A stretch of DNA of 55,179 nt from Flammeovirga sp. SJP92 (lineage in GTDB: Bacteria > Bacteroidota > Bacteroidia > Cytophagales > Flammeovirgaceae), in contig NZ_LQAQ01000016.1 of assembly GCF_001583495.1 (NCBI RefSeq), positions 1-55,179 on the forward strand. Reading direction: 5' to 3'. Position 1 is the first letter of the stretch. Each line of letters opens with the position of its first letter. The translations under genes were made by a program, and so were the position numbers. Of this stretch, positions 1-8,265 are shown one piece after another. The notes under the pieces are model-generated. The model was given only the letters and a program-made list of their open reading frames with translations. It ran no database searches and was not told where the DNA came from.

Positions 1-138
1 CAATAAATTTGAGGAACTCGCGGTAGCGAAATAAAAACTGAAGGATACCTATAAAAAAGACCCAATAATTTTTAAATTATTGAGTCTTATATCAAAATTA
101 ATTCACTAAAAAACTGTATCGTTTTTTCAGGGCATTAC
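1..138 (-). repeat. Left arm of a 138-bp inverted repeat spanning the window
   Basis: The reverse complement of 1-138 matches 54926-55063 without gaps (position p pairs with 55064-p). The only mismatches I find are at 2 (opposite 55062) and 45 (opposite 55019). The gene-proximal boundary is 12 nt past the asnS stop codon and begins GTAATGCCCTG on the minus strand. The repeat probably continues outward past the window edge. It contains an intrinsic terminator. Confidence 0.97.
52..86 (-). terminator. Intrinsic terminator of asnS, inside the repeat
   Basis: Read on the minus strand, a 13-bp stem (GACTCAATAATTT paired with AAATTATTGGGTC, one G-U wobble) is followed by six T. It lies about 65 nt after the asnS stop codon. 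The same hairpin follows rsmH at the other end of the window. Confidence 0.85.
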
Positions 139-150
139 AAAAACTCTTTT

Positions 151-1581
151 CTAGAATTCAGCACTTTTTGGTGCTCTTGGGAAAGGTATTACGTCACGGA
201 TGTTACCCATACCTGTCACAAACAATACAATTCTTTCGAATCCTAAACCGAAACCAGAGTGAGGTGCTGTACCGAACTTACGAAGCTCCAAGTACCACCA
301 AAGCTCCTCTTGAGGAACGCCCATCTCATTCATTCTAGTCAACAGCTTGTCATACGACTCCTCTCTTTGAGAACCACCGATGATTTCACCAATACCAGGG
401 AATAAAACGTCCATTGCTCTTACTGTTTTACCATCATCATTTTGTTTCATGTAGAATGATTTGATGTCTTTAGGGTAATCTGTAAGAATTACTGGCTTCT
501 TATATTCTTTTTCTACTAAGTATCTTTCGTGCTCAGATTGTAAATCAATACCCCAATCTACAGGATATTTGAATTTACCTTTCTTGAATGGCTTAGATCT
601 CTTCAATACTTCGATAGCTTCAGTATAAGTCAATCTTTCGAAGTCATTTTTAGAAACAAAGTCTAAACGCTCTAATAAACCAAGGTCTGAACGCTCATTT
701 TGAGGCTTACCTTTTTGCTCTTGAGCATAACGCTGGTCTAAGAACTTCAAGTCATCAGGACATTGCTCCATAGCGAAGTCGATCAAGTATTTGATCATTT
801 CTTCAGCAAGATCCATGTTGTCATCCAAGTCATAGAACGCCATCTCCGGCTCAATCATCCAGAATTCCGCCAAGTGACGAGAAGTGTTTGAGTTTTCTGC
901 ACGGAATGTAGGTCCAAATGTATAAACCTCACCCATTGACATTGCTCCAACTTCTGCTTCCAACTGACCAGATACTGATAAGTTCACTGCTTTACCAAAG
1001 AAATCTTCTTTGTAATCCACTTCACCGTCCTCTGTTTTTGGAGGGTTTAAAGGATCGAAGTTTGTTACTCTGAACATCTCACCTGCACCTTCAGCATCAG
1101 AACCTGTGATGATAGGCGTGTGCATATAAAGGAATCCTTTTTCGTTGAAGAACTTATGGATACCGTATGCTAAAGCGTTTCTTACTCTGTATACCGCACT
1201 CATTACTTGTGTACGAGGGCGTAAGTGAGCTTTCTCTCTTAAGAATTCTAAAGAGTGTCTTTTTGGTTGCAAAGGATACTCATCTGGATCCGCATCACCT
1301 AAAATTTCTATCTTCTCAACAACGATTTCGATGCTTTGACCTTTACCTTGAGATTCAACTACTTCACCGTCAATTGATACAGCAGCACTAGTAGTTAATC
1401 TTTTAAGTAGATCTTCGTCTGTATTTTCAAAATCTACCACTGCTTGCAAATTATTGATAGTAGAACCGTCATTCAAGGCAATGAAACGATTGCTTCTAAA
1501 TGTTCTAATCCATCCTTTTACAGTTACTTTGGCTCCAACTTCACCGTGGGCCAGCAAGTCTTTAATCTTTGTTCTTTTCAC
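151..1581 (-). CDS. asnS: Asparagine--tRNA ligase
   Basis: Class IIb aminoacyl-tRNA synthetase that charges tRNA-Asn with asparagine in the cytoplasm. The 476 residues are close to the usual family length. An N-terminal OB-fold anticodon-binding domain (about residues 15-100, with [14 protein letters not shown]) precedes the catalytic core. Class II motif 2 is visible as [15 protein letters not shown] near residue 227, and motif 3 as [15 protein letters not shown] near residue 443, followed by IRDVIPFPR. The RHLAEF and IPFPR signatures favour AsnRS over AspRS. The ATG start gives a complete OB domain. The gene is monocistronic, diverges from the efflux operon, and ends in a terminator shared with the window-end repeat. 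Confidence 0.97.
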   Translation of the reverse strand: MKRTKIKDLLAHGEVGAKVTVKGWIRTFRSNRFIALNDGSTINNLQAVVDFENTDEDLLKRLTTSAAVSIDGEVVESQGKGQSIEIVVEKIEILGDADPDEYPLQPKRHSLEFLREKAHLRPRTQVMSAVYRVRNALAYGIHKFFNEKGFLYMHTPIITGSDAEGAGEMFRVTNFDPLNPPKTEDGEVDYKEDFFGKAVNLSVSGQLEAEVGAMSMGEVYTFGPTFRAENSNTSRHLAEFWMIEPEMAFYDLDDNMDLAEEMIKYLIDFAMEQCPDDLKFLDQRYAQEQKGKPQNERSDLGLLERLDFVSKNDFERLTYTEAIEVLKRSKPFKKGKFKYPVDWGIDLQSEHERYLVEKEYKKPVILTDYPKDIKSFYMKQNDDGKTVRAMDVLFPGIGEIIGGSQREESYDKLLTRMNEMGVPQEELWWYLELRKFGTAPHSGFGLGFERIVLFVTGMGNIRDVIPFPRAPKSAEF

Positions 1582-1907
1582 TTGCGTGGTAGTTTAAATG
1601 TTTAAAATAAAAATGACATACTAAATATGTATGTCGAAAATTGAGCACAAATATAAAAAGTTTAGCCTAGTTTTATAGTTACTTTACAACGATTTAATGA
1701 TTTATGCACTCTTTTATATTGATTCTATTCGAATTGATGTCTCTAAGTCATAATTAACAAAGGTTAATACGCAAAAGTATGTCCTGCCAATTATTTTGAG
1801 TAGAATAGAATGTTGAAATGGATAGTACCAATTAAAAATAGTTCCGTTTTATTAATTCAGATTTACAACATCTGTTATTCTTTAAATTCATCTAACTCTA
1901 TCGACTA
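1582..1907. other. Divergent intergenic region (asnS / efflux operon)
   Basis: This 326-bp AT-rich gap holds the promoters of two divergent units. On the minus strand TATATTTG (1655-1648) matches the Bacteroidota -7 element for asnS, but I see no TTG at the right distance upstream. A small inverted repeat (GACATAC / GTATGTC, 1615-1635) would form a hairpin in the asnS leader. No gene or RNA was recognised. Confidence 0.5.
1648..1655 (-). promoter_or_regulatory. Candidate asnS -7 element
   Basis: TATATTTG on the minus strand fits TANNTTTG and lies 67 nt upstream of the asnS ATG. The -33 TTG is not evident, so this is only a partial match. Confidence 0.35.
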
Positions 1908-3149
1908 ATGAAAAGCAAACCAATCCTAGCAGGAAGTGCTGGTGTTATAGTGTTAATCCTATCGTATTTTTTCTTTTTTAATGAATCCTCAGAAGAAGTA
2001 TTACTGACTAAAGCAAGGTTTGGAGACCTGCATATCAACGTTTCCACTACGGGTGAACTAGAAGCCAAAAACTTCGTGGAAATTCAAGGGCCTATGAAAA
2101 TGCAACAGGCCGGAATTTGGGAAACAAAACTCAACTCTTTGGTTCCTGAGGGAACTGTTGTCAAAAAAGGGGATAAAGTAGCTCAATTAGATGCTTCATC
2201 TTTGGCTGACAAACTCACACAACGTCAATCTGACCTTACAAAAGCCGAATCACAATGGGAACAAAATAAATTGGACACGGCACTTCAGCTTAGTCAGGAA
2301 AGAGACAAAATTATCAACCTTGAATTTAGTGTTGAAGAGAAAAAATTAGCATTGGAACAATCTGCTTTTGAACCCCCTGCCACAATCAAACAAGCAGAAA
2401 TAGAAGTGCTCAAAGCAGAAAGAGATTTAAAGCAAACAAAGTCAAATTACAGCGTGAAGCAACAGCAGCTAAGTGCCAAAATGAGGGAAATTACTGCCAC
2501 TCTAAATGAAGCGAAAAGGAAGGTTCAGTTTCTACAAGACTTGTTTGCAGAGTTTACCATTTTTGCCCCTGAAGAAGGAATGGTGATTTATGCAAAAGAC
2601 TGGAATGGCAAGAAAAAGAAAGAAGGATCTACCATCAGAGGATGGGACCCCGTGGTGGCTACTTTGCCCGATTTATCTGTTATGATTTCAAAAACTTATG
2701 TCAATGAAGTCGACATCCGTAAAATTAAACCAGAGCAAAAAGTAATGTTAGGATTGGATGCTTTTCCTGATAAAGCACTGACTGGAAAGGTAACCAAAGT
2801 AGCCAACGTAGGAGAACAGAAACCTAACTCCGACGCTAAAGTTTTTGAGGTGATTATTCTTGTCAATGAATCTGACAGCACCCTCCGACCTTCTATGACT
2901 ACTTCTAATGTGATTCAGACCAATTTTATTGAAAACACATTACTTCTGCCTTTAGAAGCCATCCATGCTGAAGGTGATTCTATCAATTATGTTTATAAAA
3001 AAGCTGTCAGTGGGTTTGAAAAAAGAGAAGTGAAAACTGGTGAAATGAATGATAAAGATATTGAGATTTTAGAAGGACTTTCTCCTGATGATGTGGTGGC
3101 ATTGTCTACACCTACCAACGTTTCTAAAGATATTATTTTAATTCAATAA
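1908..3149 (+). CDS. HlyD/MacA-like periplasmic adaptor (membrane fusion protein)
   Basis: Periplasmic adaptor that would link an inner-membrane transporter to a TolC-type outer-membrane channel. It has one N-terminal membrane anchor (about residues 6-24), a biotinyl-lipoyl-like segment, a long charged Gln/Lys/Glu-rich coiled-coil hairpin (about residues 100-207), then the returning lipoyl half and a beta-barrel region (FAPEEGMVIYAKDW onward). The 413 residues are typical. It is the first gene of a three-gene operon: the permease begins 3 nt after its stop and the TolC homologue follows. Family assignment is firm; the substrate is unknown. Confidence 0.88.
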   Translation: MKSKPILAGSAGVIVLILSYFFFFNESSEEVLLTKARFGDLHINVSTTGELEAKNFVEIQGPMKMQQAGIWETKLNSLVPEGTVVKKGDKVAQLDASSLADKLTQRQSDLTKAESQWEQNKLDTALQLSQERDKIINLEFSVEEKKLALEQSAFEPPATIKQAEIEVLKAERDLKQTKSNYSVKQQQLSAKMREITATLNEAKRKVQFLQDLFAEFTIFAPEEGMVIYAKDWNGKKKKEGSTIRGWDPVVATLPDLSVMISKTYVNEVDIRKIKPEQKVMLGLDAFPDKALTGKVTKVANVGEQKPNSDAKVFEVIILVNESDSTLRPSMTTSNVIQTNFIENTLLLPLEAIHAEGDSINYVYKKAVSGFEKREVKTGEMNDKDIEILEGLSPDDVVALSTPTNVSKDIILIQ

Positions 3150-3152
3150 GCA

Positions 3153-4487
3153 ATGGACAGAATACTTATCAACCTGTCAATTGCACTTGAAGCCATTTTA
3201 GCCAACACCGTACGATCCATCTTAACTGCTTTGGGTATCATTTTCGGTGTAAGTGCTGTGATTGCCATGCTTGCCGTTGGTCAAGGTGCACAACAGGAAA
3301 TTTTGGATCAGATGAAACTGGTGGGTGTGAATAATATTGTGATCACTCCAAAAAAAGAGCAATCTGAAGAGAAAATTGCTCAAATGAATCAAGGAGACAA
3401 GGAGAAATATTCTCCAGGATTGACAATGCTCGATCTTGAAAATATTAAACATACCATCCCCAACATTCAAAAAGTCAGCCCTGAAATTGAGCTTGAAACT
3501 TATATTATTAAAAATGGTATCAGAAGGTCTACAAAATTAATTGGGGTCGAAAATGCCTATTTTGAAATCTATAATCACACCTTATCCTCTGGTACTTTAT
3601 TTTCTGGTACTCATTTCAAATTTGGTCAAGCCGTCTGTATTATTGGTCGTGGTATTCAAACTAGATTTTTCAGTAAAGAAGATCCCATTGGAAAACAAAT
3701 CAAATGTGGTGGTCAGTGGCTTACTGTTGTAGGAGTTTTAAAAGAGAGAAGTTCAGCATCTAAAAACTTAGAAAAATTGGGGATTAGAAATGCCAATTTG
3801 GATGTTTATATCCCTCTTCAAACCATGTTGATTCGATATCAGGACAGAGCAAAAGTCACAAAGTCTGATATTCAGCAAGCGGCTAGAGATGAGAATAGAA
3901 ATAACAATGATGAAGAAGAACCAAAAACAGTCAACTATCATCAATTAGATAAAGTGGTGATTCAAATGTCTGAAAGTAACGAGCTTGCTTTAGCCTCTGA
4001 AGTTCTACAAAGAATGTTGACCAGAAGACATTTGGACAAAATTGACTTTGAAATTTCAATTCCTGAAATGCTCTTAAAACAGCAGAGAAGGACCAAAGAT
4101 ATATTCAATATTGTCTTAGGTGCCATTGCTTCTATCTCTCTTATTGTTGGCGGGATTGGGATCATGAACATTATGCTGGCTTCTGTACTGGAAAGGATTA
4201 AGGAAATTGGATTGAGAATTTCTCTAGGTGCCAAAAAGCACGACATCATTCTTCAGTTTCTATTAGAGGCTGTCTTAATTAGTCTTTCAGGAGGTACAAC
4301 TGGTGTGATACTAGGTATCGTCTTGGCTGTAATGATTTCTAATATAGCCGACATTCCAACGATCGTTTCTTTCTCCTCTGTACTTATTTCATTTGGTGTG
4401 GCCACTTCTATCGGGGTGATCTTTGGTATTTCACCAGCAAGAAAAGCCGCTAATCAAGACCCAATTGAATCTTTGAGATACGAATAA
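3153..4487 (+). CDS. MacB/FtsX-type ABC transporter permease
   Basis: Inner-membrane permease with the MacB architecture. One TM helix lies near residues 20-43 (including GIIFGVSAVIAMLAVGQGA), then a large periplasmic MacB_PCD domain (about 45-315). Three C-terminal FtsX helices follow, near 317-342, 370-395 and 403-430, with the typical signatures GGIGIMNIMLASVLER and RISLGAKK. Unlike E. coli MacB, no nucleotide-binding domain is fused, and no separate ABC ATPase gene occurs in this operon. It must borrow an ATPase encoded elsewhere or act in another way. Spacing to its neighbours is 3 and 17 nt, indicating co-transcription with the adaptor and TolC homologue. Confidence 0.9.
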   Translation: MDRILINLSIALEAILANTVRSILTALGIIFGVSAVIAMLAVGQGAQQEILDQMKLVGVNNIVITPKKEQSEEKIAQMNQGDKEKYSPGLTMLDLENIKHTIPNIQKVSPEIELETYIIKNGIRRSTKLIGVENAYFEIYNHTLSSGTLFSGTHFKFGQAVCIIGRGIQTRFFSKEDPIGKQIKCGGQWLTVVGVLKERSSASKNLEKLGIRNANLDVYIPLQTMLIRYQDRAKVTKSDIQQAARDENRNNNDEEEPKTVNYHQLDKVVIQMSESNELALASEVLQRMLTRRHLDKIDFEISIPEMLLKQQRRTKDIFNIVLGAIASISLIVGGIGIMNIMLASVLERIKEIGLRISLGAKKHDIILQFLLEAVLISLSGGTTGVILGIVLAVMISNIADIPTIVSFSSVLISFGVATSIGVIFGISPARKAANQDPIESLRYE

Positions 4488-4504
4488 ACAAACCATTACT
4501 TCAA

Positions 4505-5962
4505 ATGAACTTTAAAAACGCTTTTATATATATTCTTCTATTCTTGAACACTCCCCTATTTGCTCAAGAATTGATGTCGCTGGATCAGGTAATCAGTATT
4601 GCCAAAGGGCAGTCACTTTCTTCTCAGCAAGCAGAAAATAGAAAGGAAAATAATTACTGGGTTTACAAACAATTTAAATCCAATTACCTTCCTCAACTTG
4701 TTTTAGATGGCTATTTACCTGATTTCAACCGTTCCATCACACCCGTAACACAGCCCGACGGATCGAACGAATTTAGAGGTGTAAGTATGTCCACTTCTCA
4801 ACTAAATTTAGCTTTACAACAAAATGTTGGTTTAACAGGCGGTTCAATTTATGTTGGATCAAGTCTACAAAGAATTGATAATTTTGAAGGTTTGAATCAA
4901 GGTGTTAGTTATGCCGGTCAGCCTTTGGTTATTGGTTTCAATCAACCGCTTTTTAATTTCAATCCTTACAAATATGATAAAGTCATTGAGCCTTTGAAAT
5001 ATGAGGAATCTCAAAAGAAGTTTTCCGAGGAAATGGAACAAGTGGGATATGATGCCACTGAGTATTATTTCAATTTACTGCTTGCTCAAGTCAACAAAAA
5101 GGTGGCCGAAACTAACCTTTCAAATAATGATACTATCTTCAAAATTGGTCAAGGCCGTTATAACTTGGGGAAGATTGCTGAGAATGAATTACTCCAGCTC
5201 GAATTAAGTGTTATTACTTCAGAAAGGAATTTACAGTCTGCCAATCTGGAAGTTGAAAGAGCCACTTTAAACCTTTTTACTTTTCTAGGTTTAACACCTT
5301 CTGACAATGGTGTAAAACTATCTCTCCCTTCAGAAATCCCAGATATATCGATCAGTTCTGATGTGGCTGTGGCTCAAGCAAAACTCAACAGACAACAATA
5401 CATTAGTTTTCACAGAAGAAAATTAGAAGCAGAAAGAGCCGTTGCTCAAGCGAAGGGTGAAACAGGTTTGCAAGTCAATTTAAATGGTCAGTTTGGTTTA
5501 ACACAGCAGGCCGGTCAACCTTCAGGTGTATATCAAAATCCGAATGATCAGCAACAGTTTCGTTTGGGCTTCAATATACCCCTTGTCGATTGGGGAAGAA
5601 GAAAGTCAAGAGTAGAAACAGCCCTTTCGAATCAAAGACTGGAAGAAAGTACGATTGCACTGCAAGAGCAACGCTTTACGCAAGAAATCTATATGCTGGC
5701 AAGGCAAATTCCAATCATCAGAACAAGAGTTCTTTCCACTGAGCGAGCAAAGCTGGTTTCTGAGAAGAGTTATGAAATTGCAAGACAAAGATACTTGGTC
5801 GGTAAAATTAGTGTGACGGACTTGAATATTACATTAAGAGACAAAGACAATGCTACAAAGGAGTATCTAGCGGCCTTGAAAGAGTATTGGCTTTCTTTTT
5901 ATAGATTAAGAGTTTTCACGCTTTATGATTTCCAGAAGAATGAAAAAATTGGATTAAACTAA
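4505..5962 (+). CDS. TolC-family outer-membrane efflux channel
   Basis: Outer-membrane factor that would complete a tripartite efflux system with the two upstream genes. A Sec signal peptide ends at about residue 20 (NTPLFAQ). The rest is rich in amphipathic helix and Gln/Asn, in two related halves typical of outer membrane efflux repeats: about residues 150-270 (YFNLLLAQVNKKVAETNL) and 300-475 (ARQRYLVGKISVTDLNITL). The 485 residues fit the family. It starts 17 nt after the permease. No hairpin terminator was recognised directly after it; the next gene starts 66 nt downstream. Confidence 0.88.
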   Translation: MNFKNAFIYILLFLNTPLFAQELMSLDQVISIAKGQSLSSQQAENRKENNYWVYKQFKSNYLPQLVLDGYLPDFNRSITPVTQPDGSNEFRGVSMSTSQLNLALQQNVGLTGGSIYVGSSLQRIDNFEGLNQGVSYAGQPLVIGFNQPLFNFNPYKYDKVIEPLKYEESQKKFSEEMEQVGYDATEYYFNLLLAQVNKKVAETNLSNNDTIFKIGQGRYNLGKIAENELLQLELSVITSERNLQSANLEVERATLNLFTFLGLTPSDNGVKLSLPSEIPDISISSDVAVAQAKLNRQQYISFHRRKLEAERAVAQAKGETGLQVNLNGQFGLTQQAGQPSGVYQNPNDQQQFRLGFNIPLVDWGRRKSRVETALSNQRLEESTIALQEQRFTQEIYMLARQIPIIRTRVLSTERAKLVSEKSYEIARQRYLVGKISVTDLNITLRDKDNATKEYLAALKEYWLSFYRLRVFTLYDFQKNEKIGLN

Positions 5963-6028
5963 TTTTGGTCTGCGAATTGATATAGTCATAAGTGATAACT
6001 TAATTGATCGTATAAAAGATTAAACATA

Positions 6029-6643
6029 ATGAAAAAGATTCACCTTACCTTGGCGGCATTATTCTTCCTTATTTTTTCATGTTCAACAGAACAAACACAA
6101 AAGGAATCAGGAGAAGAGGAATATGAAGTGGAAGTAGAAGATTTAAGTAAAGTAGATTCTAAAGCATTATATCTTGAAATTGATTCTCTTAAAAAAGAGG
6201 CTTTTGCTTCTGAAGAGTTGAAAATTTCGAAAGCCAAAATGATTGTTCAGATTCTTAATCGCTCCAATGCGAAATTAGATAAAGAGAAAAAGAAAACGGC
6301 AAAGTCAGCTATTTCTAAAGCTTCAAAAGCAAAGTATTCTAACTCTAATTTCAATAATAATGAAGAAGTGATGCAATACGATCTACGTATCAGTGAAATG
6401 ATTGCCGCCCTCAATGATTTGATTGACTCTGTTGATGATTTAGATGCTCAGGAAGAAACAGAGATGATGCTTTCAGAAGTTTCTGACGCAAGTGCTAGAG
6501 ATACTTTTACAAGAGGATATTATAATAACGCGGTCAAAAAATGGAATAAAATGGCCAAGGATCATAAAGATAAATTGGAAAAGGAAAATCCTAAGGTGAA
6601 GATTACTTCGATGGATTATTTTTATGGGGAGGAGCCTTTGTAA
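6029..6643 (+). CDS. Small putative lipoprotein, function unknown
   Basis: A 204-residue protein with a type II signal peptide and lipobox (FSCS, Cys at about residue 18), followed by an acidic stretch (ESGEEEYEVEVEDLSK). The remainder is mostly charged and predicted helical, with a Lys-rich run around residues 70-105. No enzymatic motif is recognised. It lies 66 nt behind the TolC homologue, so it could be read through from the efflux operon, but it ends at its own strong bidirectional terminator. Family unknown. Confidence 0.75.
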   Translation: MKKIHLTLAALFFLIFSCSTEQTQKESGEEEYEVEVEDLSKVDSKALYLEIDSLKKEAFASEELKISKAKMIVQILNRSNAKLDKEKKKTAKSAISKASKAKYSNSNFNNNEEVMQYDLRISEMIAALNDLIDSVDDLDAQEETEMMLSEVSDASARDTFTRGYYNNAVKKWNKMAKDHKDKLEKENPKVKITSMDYFYGEEPL

Positions 6644-6656
6644 AAATATTCTTCAA

Positions 6657-6701
6657 GAAAAAAGCCTTGTGAATTGTAGTAATTTTCACAAGGCTTTTTT
6701 T
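6657..6701. terminator. Bidirectional terminator
   Basis: The arms AAAAAGCCTTGTGAA and TTCACAAGGCTTTTT are perfect complements with A and T tracts on both sides. It therefore serves the plus-strand lipoprotein gene and the convergent minus-strand phosphodiesterase gene, and it overlaps the stop of the latter. Confidence 0.9.
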
Positions 6702-7914
6702 ATTGCTTTTTTAATGATGGTGATAACACATTCACATCCCCATCAATATCATCAGGAACTTTTAATCCTAAAATCTTAGCCACTAAAGGATAGATGTGTA
6801 TATTTTCAAAGGAATCTATTGTTTTCCCTTTTTGAAAATGATCACCCACACCATAAAAAACTGCATGCATATTTTTCACTTTATATGGATCATAGCCATG
6901 CATACCATTACTCACACTTCCTCTTAGATTCCTGAAGGTCATAGGAGGAATTGCCTCACAGAAAATAGCTGGAATACGTTGTCCTTTTGAAAAATGAAGT
7001 CTTTCAGGTACTTCTTCTTTTTTATAAACTACAAAACCTTTATTTTCTTGTGCTTTCAATTCTTGATAGGCTTTTTCGATATCAGCTCCTTTTTTAGGAT
7101 ATAAGAAGTATTGAATTCCACCTCCATTCACACATTCAAAATCCTTATATCTTCCAAGGCTTTCTAAAACAATTGAATTCTCTACATCCACCTGTTGCAT
7201 ACCATGATCCGAAACAATAATCAAATCAATAGGATGAGCAGAGGCTTTTACAACTTCGTATAGTTTTCCAATTACTTGATCTAAATATTCTACAGCTTCT
7301 TTTGTTTCATTTGCATCAGGCCCGAATAAATGTCCTTGTGTATCTACTAATGAAAAATAAGTAGCGATAAAAGTAGGTCGAACATCATCATCCAATGCTA
7401 GCCATTTTTCTATTTGATCTACCCTTTCAAAATAAGGTGTAGGTTTGTTGTATTTAAAATAATATGAAGGTGTCATCCCTTCTACTCTTGCGTCAGATAC
7501 CGGCCAATAAAATGTAGCTGATTTCTGCCCTTGCTGTTCTGCCAAATTCCATAATGGCGTTCCTTTAAACCACGATCCATCTTTTTTACCAAGCCCAACT
7601 TTATAATGTTGTTCACGCTCAGGATCATAAAAATTATTGTGCACCAAACCATTGTTTTGAGGGTACATACCTGTCACAATAGAATAATGGTTAGGAAAAG
7701 TTTTGCTAGGATAAGCAGGAATCATAGACTTTGCTTTCACTCCATCCCTTGCAATCTTATCCAGATTGGGTGTGTTGTACTTTTCGGAATAATCGTATCG
7801 AAATCCATCTATAGAAACTAAAATAACGGTGTTTTTTGGCTTCTTCTCCTTCTGATGGATTTGGCAAGAAAAGAAAGTTAGTGGTAGAATTACCAAAAGC
7901 AGGTAACGATTCAT
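6700..7914 (-). CDS. Secreted type I phosphodiesterase / nucleotide pyrophosphatase-like protein
   Basis: Alkaline-phosphatase-superfamily enzyme of the ENPP-like group, expected to hydrolyse phosphodiester or pyrophosphate bonds outside the cytoplasm. The N-terminus is a lipoprotein signal (FFSCQ, Cys at about residue 17). Metal and nucleophile motifs are intact: VSIDGFRYD (metal Asp), PSKTFPNHYSIVTG (Thr nucleophile, about residues 71-77), DTQGHLFGPD, SDHGMQQV and a late SNGMHGYDP. The 404 residues are normal for bacterial members. It is monocistronic, with a well-formed promoter at 7952-7981 and a shared downstream terminator. The natural substrate is not evident. Confidence 0.9.
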   Translation of the reverse strand: MNRYLLLVILPLTFFSCQIHQKEKKPKNTVILVSIDGFRYDYSEKYNTPNLDKIARDGVKAKSMIPAYPSKTFPNHYSIVTGMYPQNNGLVHNNFYDPEREQHYKVGLGKKDGSWFKGTPLWNLAEQQGQKSATFYWPVSDARVEGMTPSYYFKYNKPTPYFERVDQIEKWLALDDDVRPTFIATYFSLVDTQGHLFGPDANETKEAVEYLDQVIGKLYEVVKASAHPIDLIIVSDHGMQQVDVENSIVLESLGRYKDFECVNGGGIQYFLYPKKGADIEKAYQELKAQENKGFVVYKKEEVPERLHFSKGQRIPAIFCEAIPPMTFRNLRGSVSNGMHGYDPYKVKNMHAVFYGVGDHFQKGKTIDSFENIHIYPLVAKILGLKVPDDIDGDVNVLSPSLKKQ

Positions 7915-7951
7915 TGTTCTTATTTACAGAAAGTTATTGATATATAATATA

Positions 7952-7981
7952 CAAAAATAAATCTGATACTGTTGATCACAA
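7952..7981 (-). promoter_or_regulatory. Promoter of the phosphodiesterase gene
   Basis: On the minus strand TTG (7981-7979), a 19-nt spacer and TATTTTTG (7959-7952) match the Bacteroidota housekeeping promoter TTG-N19-20-TANNTTTG. The start codon follows 37 nt later. Confidence 0.65.
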
Positions 7982-8196
7982 CCTCTGTTACCTTTTATTA
8001 TGTAAATCAATTTAGAGTAAAGTTCAATTACAGATTCAATCAATTGAGTCTCAACAACTGATGATACTTTATCCTTTTCAAAAGCTCCATTTTATCACCC
8101 TCAGATTATTGAATGACACTACACTTGTCATATACCTTCAACTAATTTTAGGTCAACAAAAACAAAATAACAATTAATAAATAAATATTTTTAGGC

Positions 8197-8222
8197 TTGT
8201 CTAAATTTTTTACCTAGATTTG
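8197..8222 (+). promoter_or_regulatory. Candidate promoter of the TonB receptor gene
   Basis: TAGATTTG (8215-8222) fits the -7 consensus, preceded by TTG at 8197-8199. The 15-nt spacer is shorter than in the other promoters of this window. The start codon lies 43 nt downstream. Confidence 0.45.
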
Positions 8223-8265
8223 CAACAACAGATAATTAGTCAAATAGAAAACGAAACAACAAGCC

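Larger units (their letters stand above)
7915..8265. other. Divergent intergenic region (phosphodiesterase / TonB receptor)
   Basis: This 351-bp AT-rich gap separates two divergent genes. It contains a convincing minus-strand promoter (7952-7981) and a plausible plus-strand promoter (8197-8222). The roughly 200 bp between them hold no ORF or RNA structure that I recognise. Confidence 0.5.
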
